Source: a bacterium (GTDB lineage Bacteria; Chloroflexota; Dehalococcoidia; Tepidiformales; Tepidiformaceae). From it: DNA of 64,000 nt. Shown here piece by piece: positions 9,537-18,374 of this stretch. The stretch's first letter is position 1. The number at the start of each line of letters is the position of its first letter. A program made the translations under genes and the position numbers. The stretch spans positions 1 to 64,000 of the forward strand of contig QEVS01000002.1 of NCBI GenBank assembly GCA_003577245.1, in the 5' to 3' direction. The notes below the pieces were generated by a model. The model did not search any database, had not been told where the DNA came from, and saw only the letters and a program-made list of their open reading frames with translations.

Positions 9537-9600
9537 GTAGCTGCCAAGGTCTGACCACGCGAGCTGTCTCGCTTATCCCACGCCGGCAAGCACCGTCAGT

Positions 9601-10032
9601 GCTCACCTATTGACGACGTGGGAACGCCTCGAAAAATCGAAGCGCAGGCTACTCCCCTTGATGTGTCCAACCGTAGCGTCCGGAGGCGGAGGAACGCAAG
9701 GCATCGCGCGTGCTACTGTCCCGCGTCGCGTCGCGACGGGACGGAGCATGCGGACCTCCGGGCGCGCTCGTGCGCGGAACGAGCTGCGAGAGCGGATCGG
9801 CTTCTCGATCCGGGACCACGCTCTGAGACCTTCGGCGGAGACGCAACACGCGCCGGTGGTTCCGCTTGGACGTGATCGATTGGGCGATTTCGTCCCAGGC
9901 GCTGACGACGTCTGCCTCAAACGGTTCACCGCGCTCATCGTCCAGATCTTGCTGCGCGATGTCGTCTTTTCGCTCGACAGTGACTACGGCTGCTGGGATG
10001 GTAGACCAGGTTGTGTGATGTTCGAGGCTGTC
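9601..10032 (+). pseudogene. Scar region with a decayed TerC fragment
   Basis: No intact gene. Around 9925-10025 the plus strand encodes IVQILLRDVVFSLDS and then, after a one-base shift, a sequence like TTAAGMVDQVV. This mirrors VIAQILILDVVFSLDS and ITAVGTVDEVGVM of the intact TerC at 6936-7715. The remainder (9601-9920) shows no recognisable product. It sits directly before copy B of the ccsA repeat, so it looks like debris from duplication and recombination. Confidence 0.6.
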
Positions 10033-10281
10033 AGCGTCAGCCGGCGCCTGCCTCCAGCCAATCGTCGCCTCACTACGCGTAGGAGTGCAGGCCCGTGATC
10101 CAGAAGTTCACCGCGACCATGTTGAACACGATGCTGCCGAAGGCGATGACAAGCATCCAGGAAGCCCGGCGCCCGCGCCACTTCCGGAGGCCCTGCATGT
10201 GCATGTATTCCACTAGCATTAGCCACGTTAGCAGCGATGCCGTCTCCTTCGGGTCCCAGCCCCAGTAGCGCCCCCATGCGC
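10033..10281. repeat. Direct repeat copy B (intact ccsA 3' end)
   Basis: Partner of 8138-8386. It covers about 40 bp of downstream flank plus the last 200 bp of the intact ccsA gene. Both copies share the non-coding flank as well, which shows that DNA was duplicated as a block and that this is not just protein-level similarity. Confidence 0.85.
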
Positions 10282-10954
10282 TATTTGCCCAGTACGCGCC
10301 GAGAGCGACTCCCAAAGTCAGCAAGGGAAGCGCGAGGATCGCGGCGTGGTGCGCGATGCGGAGCGCCTTCTCCGCCGGAGGCAGGCCGGGAAACTGTGGC
10401 ACGTACGACTTCACCAGGTAGACCGCAGAGGCCGCGCTCGCGGTAGTGATCATTCCGTAGGAGAGCGTCATCGTCGCAACGTGCACGGTCAACAGCCGAT
10501 TCGCCTGGAGAGCCGGGATGAGCGGTCGGATTGCGGGGTCGAAGTAGCGCTCAGAGGCAAGGAGTCCCGCGAGCACGACCACGGCGATCACCAGGGGGAT
10601 GGTTGGTTCTCGGTAGCGCTGCCCGAACCAGCCGCCGAAGAGCGTCATCGCGAACCCCATGGCCAAAAAGTAGCCCCACATACTCGCCATAGGCGGCGCC
10701 TGAGCGGCAATGGTGCGCATGATCAGGCTCGCGAGGAATGCGCTGGCTGCAAGCCAGAGCAACGTCATCCCCAGTGAAAATGGCCGCGCCAGATAACGGG
10801 GCTCTGTTCCTGCCGGCACTAAGAACGAGGCTCCCGTCGTGGTCATGGCGGACGCGCGACCCACGCGCCAGCGTATCGAGGCTAGGAAGACGGCTGCCGC
10901 TCCGGCCAGGCTGATCAGCCCAACCCAGAAGCTGAAGTACCAGTATTCAGACAC
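10073..10954 (-). CDS. ccsA: Cytochrome c biogenesis protein CcsA/CcsB (heme handling)
   Basis: The heme-handling membrane subunit of system II cytochrome c maturation; with ResB it delivers reduced heme to apocytochromes outside the membrane. The 293-residue sequence has about eight hydrophobic segments and the tryptophan-rich heme motif WGRYWGWDPKE near the C-terminal third, with conserved histidines around TVHVATM and IAHHAAI. It lies alone, while its partner resB is at 14610 on the other strand. A TACTA-N9-TAGTA dyad about 110 bp upstream may place it under BlaI-type control. Confidence 0.93.
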   Translation of the reverse strand: MSEYWYFSFWVGLISLAGAAAVFLASIRWRVGRASAMTTTGASFLVPAGTEPRYLARPFSLGMTLLWLAASAFLASLIMRTIAAQAPPMASMWGYFLAMGFAMTLFGGWFGQRYREPTIPLVIAVVVLAGLLASERYFDPAIRPLIPALQANRLLTVHVATMTLSYGMITTASAASAVYLVKSYVPQFPGLPPAEKALRIAHHAAILALPLLTLGVALGAYWANSAWGRYWGWDPKETASLLTWLMLVEYMHMQGLRKWRGRRASWMLVIAFGSIVFNMVAVNFWITGLHSYA

Positions 10955-11490
10955 GGCCCACCCTCAACGGTTCTCGCATCGCCAGGAGACATGAGGCGCG
11001 CGAGTGTCCAACGGCAATCAGCATGTGGCCATCGACTCCGAACTCCGGGCAGGTGCTACCTACTATGTCCGCTGTAGTAGCCATACTGTAGGGTCCAAGC
11101 ACCATTGCGGCAAACCCTTGACGAGCGTCAGCGTCGATGGCATGAGAGCTTCGCGGGCCGAGGTGGGCTTCGCCGGACCACCGACGCCGACCTGGACAAG
11201 CACAGACACGCCCGGCGCCGCTCGCTGGGCCGGGGCGCGAAGACGAGGGAGGGTATCGCGAGAAGAGCAGCAAAAAGACGATGGTCTATTGGCTAATGGA
11301 TTGGGCGCTGTTGGCAGGCCAGACCGCGCTAAGCAGCGCTCGGTTGATCTCTCACGAGGCGATGCCCGCGACCCCATAGGGGGCCATCCGGCCCGCCGGT
11401 GCCATCGCGATCCGCCAGTGTCAGTGGCCGCCAGATCGGGGATGTTTTTCGGGCGGACGGTGCCCGACAGCCCTCGCAGTTCATCCAGGC
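10955..11490. other. Intergenic region upstream of ccsA
   Basis: No convincing gene in this 536-bp stretch between the divergently read ccsA start and the 3' end of the metal ATPase. It holds the dyad at 11060-11080 and an additional half-site-like TACTGTA just beside it at 11085-11090. Open frames here lack ribosome sites and family features. Confidence 0.5.
11060..11080. promoter_or_regulatory. TACTA-N9-TAGTA dyad upstream of ccsA, possible BlaI operator
   Basis: CTACTA (11060-11065) and TAGTAG (11075-11080) form a 6-bp dyad. The TACTA to TAGTA spacing of nine bases is identical to the site at 35473-35491 that heads the operon containing blaI. BlaI/CopY-class repressors bind TAC(T/A)A-type dyads. 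Regulation of ccsA by the local BlaI is an inference from the shared motif. Confidence 0.5.
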
Positions 11491-13434
11491 TCACCTTGAC
11501 GCCGCCAGTACGGCCGTTACGGAGCCAGTGGGAACCGGAGCCTGCATGAGCCGAAGCAACCGCGCCGCGCGCACGCCGTTCGCGATCACCACCACCTCGG
11601 CAACCTCATGGGCGGCGACGACCGCGGCCAGTCCGAGGACGCCGAACGCTGCGAGCGGCACAAGGACGATAAGGATAGCGGCGGAGAGGAAGAGATTTTG
11701 ATACATGATGCGCACCGATCGGCGTGCGTGATCCACGGCCTGCGGCAGGTGTCGGAGGTCTTCGCCCATTAGGGCCACGTCCGCCGTCTCGATAGCTACG
11801 TCCGTCCCCATCGCACCCATGGCGATGCCAACATCGGCCGTCGCCAGTGCCGGGGCGTCGTTGATACCGTCGCCTACCATAGCCACTGCGCCCCTCCGCT
11901 GGAGCTGCCTGACAAGCTCAGCTTTATCTTCGGGACGGAGTTCCGCATGCACCTGGTCAATGCCCGCCTGCTTGGCGAGCGCCATTGCCGTGGCCCGGTT
12001 ATCGCCGCTGAGCATGGCGAGGTCGAGACCCATTCTGCGGAGGCCGGCTACGGCTGCAGCTGCTTCCGGGCGGAGCTCGTCGCGAACCGCGATAAGGCCA
12101 AGCAGTTCGTGATCAACTTCGACAAGGACTACTGTCGCGCCCCCGGCTTGTGCGTCCGCTACGTGCGCCGCGAGCGGCCCTGGCTCGACGAACCCCGGCC
12201 GCCCAAGTCGCACGCTCCTGCCATCGAGCGCCCCGATGACTCCGTTGCCCACCACGGCGCAGACATCAGTGGCGTCTGCAATGTTCCCGCCCGCCGCCTC
12301 GACGATGGCCCTCGCGAGAGGATGTTCGCTGCGAGACTCGACGGAGGCGGCTGCGCGGACCAGCTCGGTTTCGGAGCGACCTGGTGCAGGCAACACGAGG
12401 ATCACCCGCGGGCGCCCGCGGGTGAGCGTGCCCGTCTTATCGAGCGCTACCACCTTCACCCTGCCCAACGTCTCCAGTGCGAGTCCGCCCTTTATTAGGA
12501 CGCCGCTGCGAGAGGCCGCGCCGATCGCGGCAAACACCGCCACCGGTACAGAGATGGCGAGCGCGCAGGGAGCGGCCGCCACCAGCACGACCAGTGAACG
12601 TTCGATCCAGACGCCGGGGTCACCGGCGAGACTCCCAATCAGTGCGATGGCAATCGCGAGCACGATAACGCCGGGGACGAGCGGCCGGGCGAACCGGTCG
12701 GCGATGCGTTGCCCCTGGCCCTTGCGCTCCTGGGCCTCTTCGACGATGTGGACGACGCGAGCGAGCGAGTTCTCGGTGCTCCTCGCCGTCACCTCCACGT
12801 CGACCGTGCCGGTGCCGTTGATCGACCCGGCGAAAACCGCGTCGCCCGGCCCCGCTTCGACCGGCACGGACTCTCCCGTGACCGGCGAGGTGTCGACCGC
12901 GGTGCGGCCGTTCCGGATGACACCGTCGGTTGGGACGCGCTCCCCAGCCCGGATGAGCATCACGTCGCCGGGCGCAAGATCGCTTACGCCAACCTGGCGC
13001 TCCGTCCCGTCCCTCAAGACAGTTGCAGTGTCGGGAACGATCGAAAGAAGGGCGCGGAGGCTGCGTCGGGCGCGGGCGAGCGCGAAGGCTTCCAGCGCCT
13101 CCGAGATCGAGAACAGGAACGCGAGTGATGCGGCCTCCCCAACCTCGCCCAGTATCACGGCACCGGCCGCTGCAACCGCCATCAGCGTGCCAATGTTGAT
13201 GCGCCGGCGTAGGAGGTTTCGGACCGCCTCCGGGACGAAGGTCCAGCCGCCCACAACCAGCGCGAGCATGTAGCTCCCAAGCTGCACCGGCCCGGCGCCA
13301 AAGCGGCCCGCGACGAACCCGGCGATGAGCAGGATGCCCGCGATCGCGGCTGCCCGGAGCTCCGGCATATCGATCAGCCGGACCGCCTCCGGTTCGTGTT
13401 CGTCCACCGCCGCCGCGCAGCAGTCGTCGGTCAT
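11491..13434 (-). CDS. Heavy-metal-exporting P1B-type ATPase
   Basis: An inner-membrane pump driving soft divalent metal out of the cell, 647 residues. Motifs are all present: TGES (about 186-189), membrane site AAPCALAIS (about 287), phosphorylation motif DKTGTLT at Asp332, SEHP (HP locus) and MVGDGINDAP. The membrane site reads APC, not CPC, as in the broken ATPase at the window start. There is no N-terminal HMA domain, only a DDCC pair that could bind metal. The ATG at 13434 overlaps the ArsR stop (ATGA), so this start is preferred to a GTG at 13458. Cd/Pb/Zn is the likely substrate range from the CmtR-like partner. Confidence 0.93.
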   Translation of the reverse strand: MTDDCCAAAVDEHEPEAVRLIDMPELRAAAIAGILLIAGFVAGRFGAGPVQLGSYMLALVVGGWTFVPEAVRNLLRRRINIGTLMAVAAAGAVILGEVGEAASLAFLFSISEALEAFALARARRSLRALLSIVPDTATVLRDGTERQVGVSDLAPGDVMLIRAGERVPTDGVIRNGRTAVDTSPVTGESVPVEAGPGDAVFAGSINGTGTVDVEVTARSTENSLARVVHIVEEAQERKGQGQRIADRFARPLVPGVIVLAIAIALIGSLAGDPGVWIERSLVVLVAAAPCALAISVPVAVFAAIGAASRSGVLIKGGLALETLGRVKVVALDKTGTLTRGRPRVILVLPAPGRSETELVRAAASVESRSEHPLARAIVEAAGGNIADATDVCAVVGNGVIGALDGRSVRLGRPGFVEPGPLAAHVADAQAGGATVVLVEVDHELLGLIAVRDELRPEAAAAVAGLRRMGLDLAMLSGDNRATAMALAKQAGIDQVHAELRPEDKAELVRQLQRRGAVAMVGDGINDAPALATADVGIAMGAMGTDVAIETADVALMGEDLRHLPQAVDHARRSVRIMYQNLFLSAAILIVLVPLAAFGVLGLAAVVAAHEVAEVVVIANGVRAARLLRLMQAPVPTGSVTAVLAASR

Positions 13435-13817
13435 CTCAGGGACTTCCCCGCGCTCCACGCAGCGTCGTCATCCTCCATGAGCGAGTTCATCGCCGGGTTG
13501 GCGCAGGCCCCAATCCGCTCGGCCAGTTCCCCCGCCAGTGCTGCATTCCTTTCAAGCAGCGAGCTGACTCCGCCGGCCAGGCGGTAGTACACGGTCCGCC
13601 ACTCCTGCCGCGATTCGATGAGACCGCACTCTCGAAGGCAGGCGAGGTGTCGGCTGGCGTTGCTGGGAGAGAGGCCAGTGCACGTTGCGACCTCTCCGGA
13701 TGTCTGCTCGCCCTGCTGCAAGCGCGTGAGGATCGCGAGCCGCGAAGGGTCCCCGAGGCCGCGATAGAACTTGGTCAGGACGCCAGGGTCAAGGGCGGGT
13801 GTTATCATTTGCGTCAC
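13431..13817 (-). CDS. ArsR-family metal sensor, CmtR-like
   Basis: A winged-helix repressor cotranscribed and translationally coupled with the metal ATPase that follows. Cys60 and Cys64 in HLACLRECG plus Cys105 near the C-terminus reproduce the CmtR-type cadmium/lead site seen in the ArsR at 1070. The two sensors are clearly paralogous. The start is either a GTG at 13817 or the ATG at 13808. Both lie inside the dyad operator, so bound repressor would cover the initiation region of its own gene. Confidence 0.88.
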   Translation of the reverse strand: MTQMITPALDPGVLTKFYRGLGDPSRLAILTRLQQGEQTSGEVATCTGLSPSNASRHLACLRECGLIESRQEWRTVYYRLAGGVSSLLERNAALAGELAERIGACANPAMNSLMEDDDAAWSAGKSLR

Positions 13818-13834
13818 GATGAAAATGATAACAC
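13799..13834. promoter_or_regulatory. ArsR operator over the arsR-ATPase start
   Basis: A perfect 12-bp inverted repeat, GTGTTATCATTT and AAATGATAACAC, with 12 bp between the arms. It overlaps the start codon of the ArsR gene and lies upstream of the metal ATPase operon. It is much more AT-rich than its surroundings. Autoregulation is inferred from position and symmetry. Confidence 0.8.
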
Positions 13835-13959
13835 GCTGGCCCTCGTTCGGTCAGCAGCCTCAGCGACTGATCGGACATCGCTCCACTCATTCGACCGCTG
13901 CCCCGAGAGTCTCCGTCTCGCGGCGCTGCTTCCAGGCTGAAGAGCGAGGTCGTACGCTC

Positions 13960-14610
13960 GTGACGGTGAACCCCGGTGATCCTACTGACGATGTAGATGA
14001 GCGTCCTCAACGGCGGCGTGAGTACAGCGGAGCCAACTCCACTCTCGGCGTCGCTGTCCTTATCATTCTCGTGGTCGGGCTCGCCATCTGGTGGTTCCAG
14101 TTCCGAGAGGCCGACGGCAGCGCGTCGAGCGACGGCTACGGTGTCGTCGCGCTGTCCGACGGCCTCAACCCGACGGATCGCCCGCCGTCGGCCGAAGCAG
14201 GCCGCGCGGCCCCGGACTTCGTCCTTGCGGCGGTCGTTGGGGGCGAGGAGCGGCTGTCGGACTACCGTGGGAAGTGGGTGCTCATCAACTTCTGGGCGTC
14301 TTGGTGCGGTCCCTGTCGTCAGGAGACGCCCGATCTACAACGGCTCCAGGACCGCAGGCTGGAGAGGCTGGTGGTCCTTGGTGTGAACCAGCAGGAGCCG
14401 CTGGAGACGGCAGCCGAGTTCGTCGACGAGTACGACCTCACTTATCCGCTGGCGCTCGATTCATCAGGGGAGGTGTCCGCGGCGTACCGTATTCGCCGGA
14501 GCCTCCCCGTGTCCATCCTGGTCGACCCAACGGGCCTCATCAGGGAGATCCACATCGGGCGCTTCAAGGAGGAGGACCTGTTCGCACTCGAGACGGAGTA
14601 CCTTGACTAA
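13960..14610 (+). CDS. TlpA-like membrane-anchored thiol-disulfide oxidoreductase
   Basis: A 216-residue protein with one N-terminal membrane helix (about residues 30-50) and an extracytoplasmic thioredoxin fold carrying the active site WASWCGPCRQE. Such ResA/TlpA proteins reduce apocytochrome c CXXCH cysteines before heme attachment. The GTG at 13960 is chosen because upstream codons read through the ArsR operator. The stop overlaps the resB ATG (TAATG), so the pair forms a cytochrome c maturation operon. Confidence 0.9.
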   Translation: MTVNPGDPTDDVDERPQRRREYSGANSTLGVAVLIILVVGLAIWWFQFREADGSASSDGYGVVALSDGLNPTDRPPSAEAGRAAPDFVLAAVVGGEERLSDYRGKWVLINFWASWCGPCRQETPDLQRLQDRRLERLVVLGVNQQEPLETAAEFVDEYDLTYPLALDSSGEVSAAYRIRRSLPVSILVDPTGLIREIHIGRFKEEDLFALETEYLD

Positions 14611-16301
14611 TGGCTGCTCGAGAAACAACCAGCGCACCGAGACTGCAAGGCGGCAGCTTCGATCCCTTTCGCGTTGTGTGGACGTTGCTGTGCAACGTGA
14701 AGTTCGCGCTGCTTCTTGTTGGATTCGCGGGGTTCGCCTGCGTGCTCGGAGTACTGCTGCCGCAGGTACCAACCCCCATGCGCGGCAACCCGGCGGCCAG
14801 GAGCGCGTGGCTGGAGTTGCAGCGGCAACAATACGGGCCGTTCACCACCCTCTTGGACCGTTTCGACTTGTTCGACGTCTTTTACGCGCCCTGGTTCTAC
14901 GGGCTTTGGGCCTTGATTGTCGTCGCAGTGACGGTTTGCACCGTGAGCCGCTTCCGTCCAACTGCCCGGGCGGTGCACCATCCACAAAGAGTCGTCCCCG
15001 ACCGCTACTTCGATACAGCGCACCACCGGGCGGACTTCTCGCATCGCGGTGGCGCCGAGGCGGTGGAGAGGGCGCTACGCAGGCGTCGCTATTCAGTGGA
15101 ACGCACCAAGACCGAAGCTGATGTCACATACCTGTTCGCCGAGCGCTACCCGTGGGCCACCTACGGGACGTTTCTCAGTCACCTCGCTCTTCTGATGCTC
15201 CTGATTGGCGGCCTGTTCACCGTCTTCGCGGGCTTCGCCCGCGTCATGGTCATTGCCGAGACGGCGGGTGCCGCGCCAGTGTTCGATCGGCCGGGCCCGA
15301 ACCAGATGTTCATCGAGGTGATGGACGCCTACCGCGGCCTGGACGATCAGGGAAACATCGTCGACTACCACAGCATGATCGAGGTTCGCCGCGGCACGGA
15401 GGTGATTTCCTGCAAGACGACAGTCAACGACCCCTGCCGCGCGTTTGGATATCGAATCCACCAGGCGGCCTGGTTTAACGACCTCGCCAAGATCCGCATC
15501 ATTGCACCGGACGGTCGCATCGCTTTTGACCAACCTCTCGACTTCAACAACGAGACCACAACGGTGCCCTACATGGCGTTCACTGACCTCGCCGGGAACG
15601 TGCAGTACGACGGACCGCTGCCCCAACTCGCGACGGACGGGGGCCTGACGGACGGACGGGAGGATGATTTCGCGCTCTCGGTGCTCGGGACGCTGCCGGA
15701 CCGCGATAGGTCCGGAACGGAACGACGCGACTACCTCGTCGGGTGGCGTATCGTCGAGGGTGAGTTGCGGGTGGTCGTGTCGGGTCCGGATCTCGCGCCC
15801 CGGGATCTCAAACCCGCTGAAGAAGTAGTTGTAGCCACCGGCAGACTTCGTTATGCGGGTGCCGCAATCATTCCCGCGATCCAGATCGACGACATGCCTG
15901 GTGCGCCTGACGGTGCCACCGTGCAGATGGTCCAGTCTTCGAGAGGCACGGCACTAATCATCTCCGGCGTGGACGACGACAACGTTGAGCTCGCGGCCGG
16001 TGCGGAGTATGTCTCCAAAGACGGCTACATCTACCGTTTTGAGCGCCCGGTTGAGGCCTCCGGCCTAGACGTTCGACGTGACCCGGGAGATGTCTTCATC
16101 TGGGTCGCCGTCGCCATGGCGCTGGTCGGGTTGGGGATTACCTTTTACGTCCCCCGCCGGCGCCTCTGGGTGAAGGTAGCGGGTGACCGCACCTACTTCG
16201 CTGGGATCGCCGAGAGGACCACACGTCTCGGTCCGGAGCTGCGCCTCATGGGCCGCGAGCTCGGTTCGCCGGATGCTCTCCGGCCTGAAGACCTCGAGTA
16301 G
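14610..16301 (+). CDS. resB: Cytochrome c biogenesis protein ResB
   Basis: The large system II subunit, 563 residues. Three membrane helices lie in the first 220 residues (near 22-50, 90-115 and 190-215), then a large extracytoplasmic domain, then a last helix near 495-520, which is the ResB layout. Together with CcsA (10073-10954) it forms the heme lyase complex. It is coupled to the thioredoxin-like gene before it. The separation of resB and ccsA on opposite strands suggests the ancestral operon was rearranged here. Confidence 0.92.
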   Translation: MAARETTSAPRLQGGSFDPFRVVWTLLCNVKFALLLVGFAGFACVLGVLLPQVPTPMRGNPAARSAWLELQRQQYGPFTTLLDRFDLFDVFYAPWFYGLWALIVVAVTVCTVSRFRPTARAVHHPQRVVPDRYFDTAHHRADFSHRGGAEAVERALRRRRYSVERTKTEADVTYLFAERYPWATYGTFLSHLALLMLLIGGLFTVFAGFARVMVIAETAGAAPVFDRPGPNQMFIEVMDAYRGLDDQGNIVDYHSMIEVRRGTEVISCKTTVNDPCRAFGYRIHQAAWFNDLAKIRIIAPDGRIAFDQPLDFNNETTTVPYMAFTDLAGNVQYDGPLPQLATDGGLTDGREDDFALSVLGTLPDRDRSGTERRDYLVGWRIVEGELRVVVSGPDLAPRDLKPAEEVVVATGRLRYAGAAIIPAIQIDDMPGAPDGATVQMVQSSRGTALIISGVDDDNVELAAGAEYVSKDGYIYRFERPVEASGLDVRRDPGDVFIWVAVAMALVGLGITFYVPRRRLWVKVAGDRTYFAGIAERTTRLGPELRLMGRELGSPDALRPEDLE

Positions 16302-16318
16302 CGATATCGTGGTCGTTC

Positions 16319-16350
16319 CAGTCAACTACTACTTCAGCAGTAGTTGACTG
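16319..16350. promoter_or_regulatory. Perfect 12-bp inverted repeat after resB
   Basis: CAGTCAACTACT and AGTAGTTGACTG flank an 8-base loop, 18 bp after the resB stop and 38 bp before the next start. No T-tract follows, so it is not a typical intrinsic terminator. The inner ACTACT/AGTAGT arms resemble the BlaI-like dyads at 11060 and 35473, though the spacing differs. It could be an operator or a transcript 3'-end hairpin. Confidence 0.5.
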
Positions 16351-16387
16351 GGCGGGCGATTTCCAGAGTCGCCGCGGGGAGTAACCG

Positions 16388-16621
16388 GTGGTCTGGCTTC
16401 GCTACTTCGCGGCTGTAGGCTTCATCCTGGGCGTTGTCATCCTCGCACTCGCCGTGATGAGTCGGCAATCGCAAGAAGCGGTCGAGACGCCCGACTTCAT
16501 CGCGGTCGCGGAGACTCCACGAGCGCTACCGTCGAGGACTGCCGCACCGAGCGTGTTGTCGACACTGTTCCTCCTGACTCATCGCCCTCGACCGGGGGAA
16601 CGCCGCACGCGGACGAGATAG
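16388..16621 (+). CDS. Small single-pass membrane protein, unknown
   Basis: A 77-residue protein from a GTG start. One N-terminal hydrophobic helix (about residues 5-24) is followed by a polar tail. No family recognised. A GGGGAG-type ribosome site lies just upstream. Its position behind resB and the dyad at 16319 is consistent with an accessory respiratory protein, but nothing shows a function. Confidence 0.5.
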   Translation: MVWLRYFAAVGFILGVVILALAVMSRQSQEAVETPDFIAVAETPRALPSRTAAPSVLSTLFLLTHRPRPGERRTRTR

Positions 16622-16845
16622 CGGCTGACCGGAAGGACCCCGGTGGCCCGCGATGAGCACTTTTCAAGGGCTGTCCCTTGCGTCAGGAGAGCGCCGAAGG
16701 GGGGAGGACTGGCTGAGCTTCGTGGGCAGTAGTAGTCCGTGTCCATGTGGGCCCAGAAGTCCCGAGGAGTCTGCCCAAGTGGCCATTTCGAGCTGAGGGC
16801 GCGGAGCGGAATCTGGAAGGCAAGGAACCGTCACGGAGGTGACAC

Positions 16846-17430
16846 ATGAGCACACGTTGGGTACGCATCACTCTCGTCGCGCTGGCTGTCGCGGTCGTCG
16901 GTCTGGCTTCGGCCTTGGCCGTGGTCGTGGCAGGGGACGACGACGGCGGCTCCAGCAGCGGCAACCCCCAGACCGCAAACGGCAACGGTTGGAACTACGG
17001 CATGATGAACCCGGGCTGGATGATGGGCCCGGACGGGATGCACTCCTACATGCACGCCGCGCTTTCGGACGACGACTACTCGGCCATGGTCCGTTACATG
17101 CAGTGGGCAAGTGCTGGCTCCCAGGGGACAGATCCCGTTGATGACGCGACGGCCCACCGCATCTGGGACGACATGATGGGCTCCGGCTGGATGATGATGG
17201 GCTCCGGCATGATGATGAGTCAGGATCAGATGCGCTCTTACATGGGCGGGATCCTCTCCGATGGGGACTTCGACCTCATGTACGACCACATGCAGTGGCG
17301 CTGGTCGGGTTCGAACGGCGCCGACCCCCTGGACGACGCGACGGCCCACCGCACCTGGGACAAGATGATGGTCGGCATGAACGCCGGGCAGTGGAGCATG
17401 TGGGACGATTGGGGCAGCTGCTGGGACTGA
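16846..17430 (+). CDS. Secreted Met/His/Trp-rich protein, probable copper binder
   Basis: A 194-residue exported protein: a signal or anchor helix (residues 6-29) followed by a segment extremely rich in methionine, with repeated GWMMG, MMGSG, MMMSQD and MHSYMH patterns plus several His. Two similar units each contain an acidic SDDDY/SDGDF stretch, a Y(M/D)xxMQW motif and DDATAHR. Methionine clusters of this kind bind Cu(I) outside the cell in known copper proteins. Position among cytochrome assembly and copper genes supports periplasmic copper sequestration. I cannot assign a named family. Confidence 0.75.
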   Translation: MSTRWVRITLVALAVAVVGLASALAVVVAGDDDGGSSSGNPQTANGNGWNYGMMNPGWMMGPDGMHSYMHAALSDDDYSAMVRYMQWASAGSQGTDPVDDATAHRIWDDMMGSGWMMMGSGMMMSQDQMRSYMGGILSDGDFDLMYDHMQWRWSGSNGADPLDDATAHRTWDKMMVGMNAGQWSMWDDWGSCWD

Positions 17431-17454
17431 CCGCACGAAAGCGAGGAACCGCGA

Positions 17455-17778
17455 TTGACGTACGTCATCACCTCCGCCTGCATCGACGTCAAGGATCAAT
17501 CCTGTGTCGAGGTGTGCCCCGTTGATTGCATCCACTTCGACGAGAGCCTCGATGCGATGCTCTACATCAACCCGGATGAGTGCATCGACTGCGGCGCCTG
17601 CGAACCCGCTTGCCCGGTGAGCGCCATCTTCGCCGAAGCCGACGTACCGGAGTCCGAGCTGGAGTTCACACGGATCAACGCGCTCTGGTTCGAGGATGCG
17701 ACGGCAGCCCGGCGGCTCGTTGAAGCATTCCGTCAGCCGGGCGCTGGGGCGACGGCGACAAAGGGGGCGTCCGCATGA
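17455..17778 (+). CDS. 7Fe ferredoxin, second copy
   Basis: A 107-residue paralogue of the ferredoxin at 7818-8120 with all eight cysteines of the two cluster motifs conserved. It begins with TTG at 17455, preceded by GCGAGGA. The C-terminal tail differs (GAGATATKGAS) and overlaps the next gene by four bases. Duplicate ferredoxins in one accessory region may serve different reductases. Confidence 0.92.
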   Translation: MTYVITSACIDVKDQSCVEVCPVDCIHFDESLDAMLYINPDECIDCGACEPACPVSAIFAEADVPESELEFTRINALWFEDATAARRLVEAFRQPGAGATATKGASA

Positions 17779-18122
17779 GCGCACCGGCGGTGCAGTTCGA
17801 AGCGAGTCTTCCGGCCAGGGTCGCCGTGGCAACCGAGGGTTTCGGGACCGAGGTCGGCGTAGCCCAGCAGGGATGGTGGGACGACGACCACGACGGCTGG
17901 GGATGGGGAGGCTGGCTGGCAATGATGGGGTTCATAGTGGTCTTCTGGGTTGTCGTCGCCATACTCGTTGTGTGGGCAGTCCGGTCCCTGGGCGGCGGCC
18001 GTCCGTCGCGAAGTCAGCCTGAGCCCCCGCGGTCGCCGCTCGACATCGCCCGCGAGCGCTACGCTCGGGGCGAGATCAATGACGAGGAGTTCGAGCGCAT
18101 CAAGGCCGGGCTCCAGCGCTAG
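17775..18122 (+). CDS. SHOCT-domain membrane protein
   Basis: A 115-residue protein with a Trp/Asp/Gly-rich stretch (WWDDDHDGWGWGGW), one membrane helix (about 50-72) and a C-terminal SHOCT motif: LDIARERYARGEINDEEFE. SHOCT motifs are short oligomerisation elements often found at the end of small membrane proteins. Its ATG overlaps the ferredoxin stop, so the two genes are coupled. Role unknown. Confidence 0.85.
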   Translation: MSAPAVQFEASLPARVAVATEGFGTEVGVAQQGWWDDDHDGWGWGGWLAMMGFIVVFWVVVAILVVWAVRSLGGGRPSRSQPEPPRSPLDIARERYARGEINDEEFERIKAGLQR

Positions 18123-18374
18123 ACAGGCCCGCACAATCGGCCGCCCGGCCACGTCGCGTGGCTACCGCTCAGGCCTCCGCACGTCCCCCGGGAAAACACG
18201 CGACACCGGTATTTCCGCTTGTACTCGGCCCTTCTCCGCGCGGTTCCTGAGGGCTGCTGCGCAGGCAGCCCTGCGTCTGGGGAACGGCAACACAACGATA
18301 ACAGAGCTTCTCCAGAGTCCCATGCGCGGGACCGCGACGCCCCTCGCGCCCAGTTGGACATTGGAGAGTTTGTC

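Noticed and set aside
9610..10098. 162-codon plus-strand frame
   Set aside because: Only a short stretch matches TerC, and with a frame break; the rest has no features. Treated as pseudogene debris.
10947..11273. Minus-strand 108-codon frame upstream of ccsA
   Set aside because: No ribosome site or family motif; it overlaps the probable promoter dyad.
16319..16350. Perfect hairpin as an intrinsic terminator for resB
   Set aside because: No T-tract follows and the arms resemble the BlaI-like dyads, so it is listed as a regulatory or hairpin element.
18241..18275. AGGGCTGC/GCAGCCCT hairpin after the SHOCT gene
   Set aside because: An 8-bp stem without a T-tract in very GC-rich DNA is expected often by chance.
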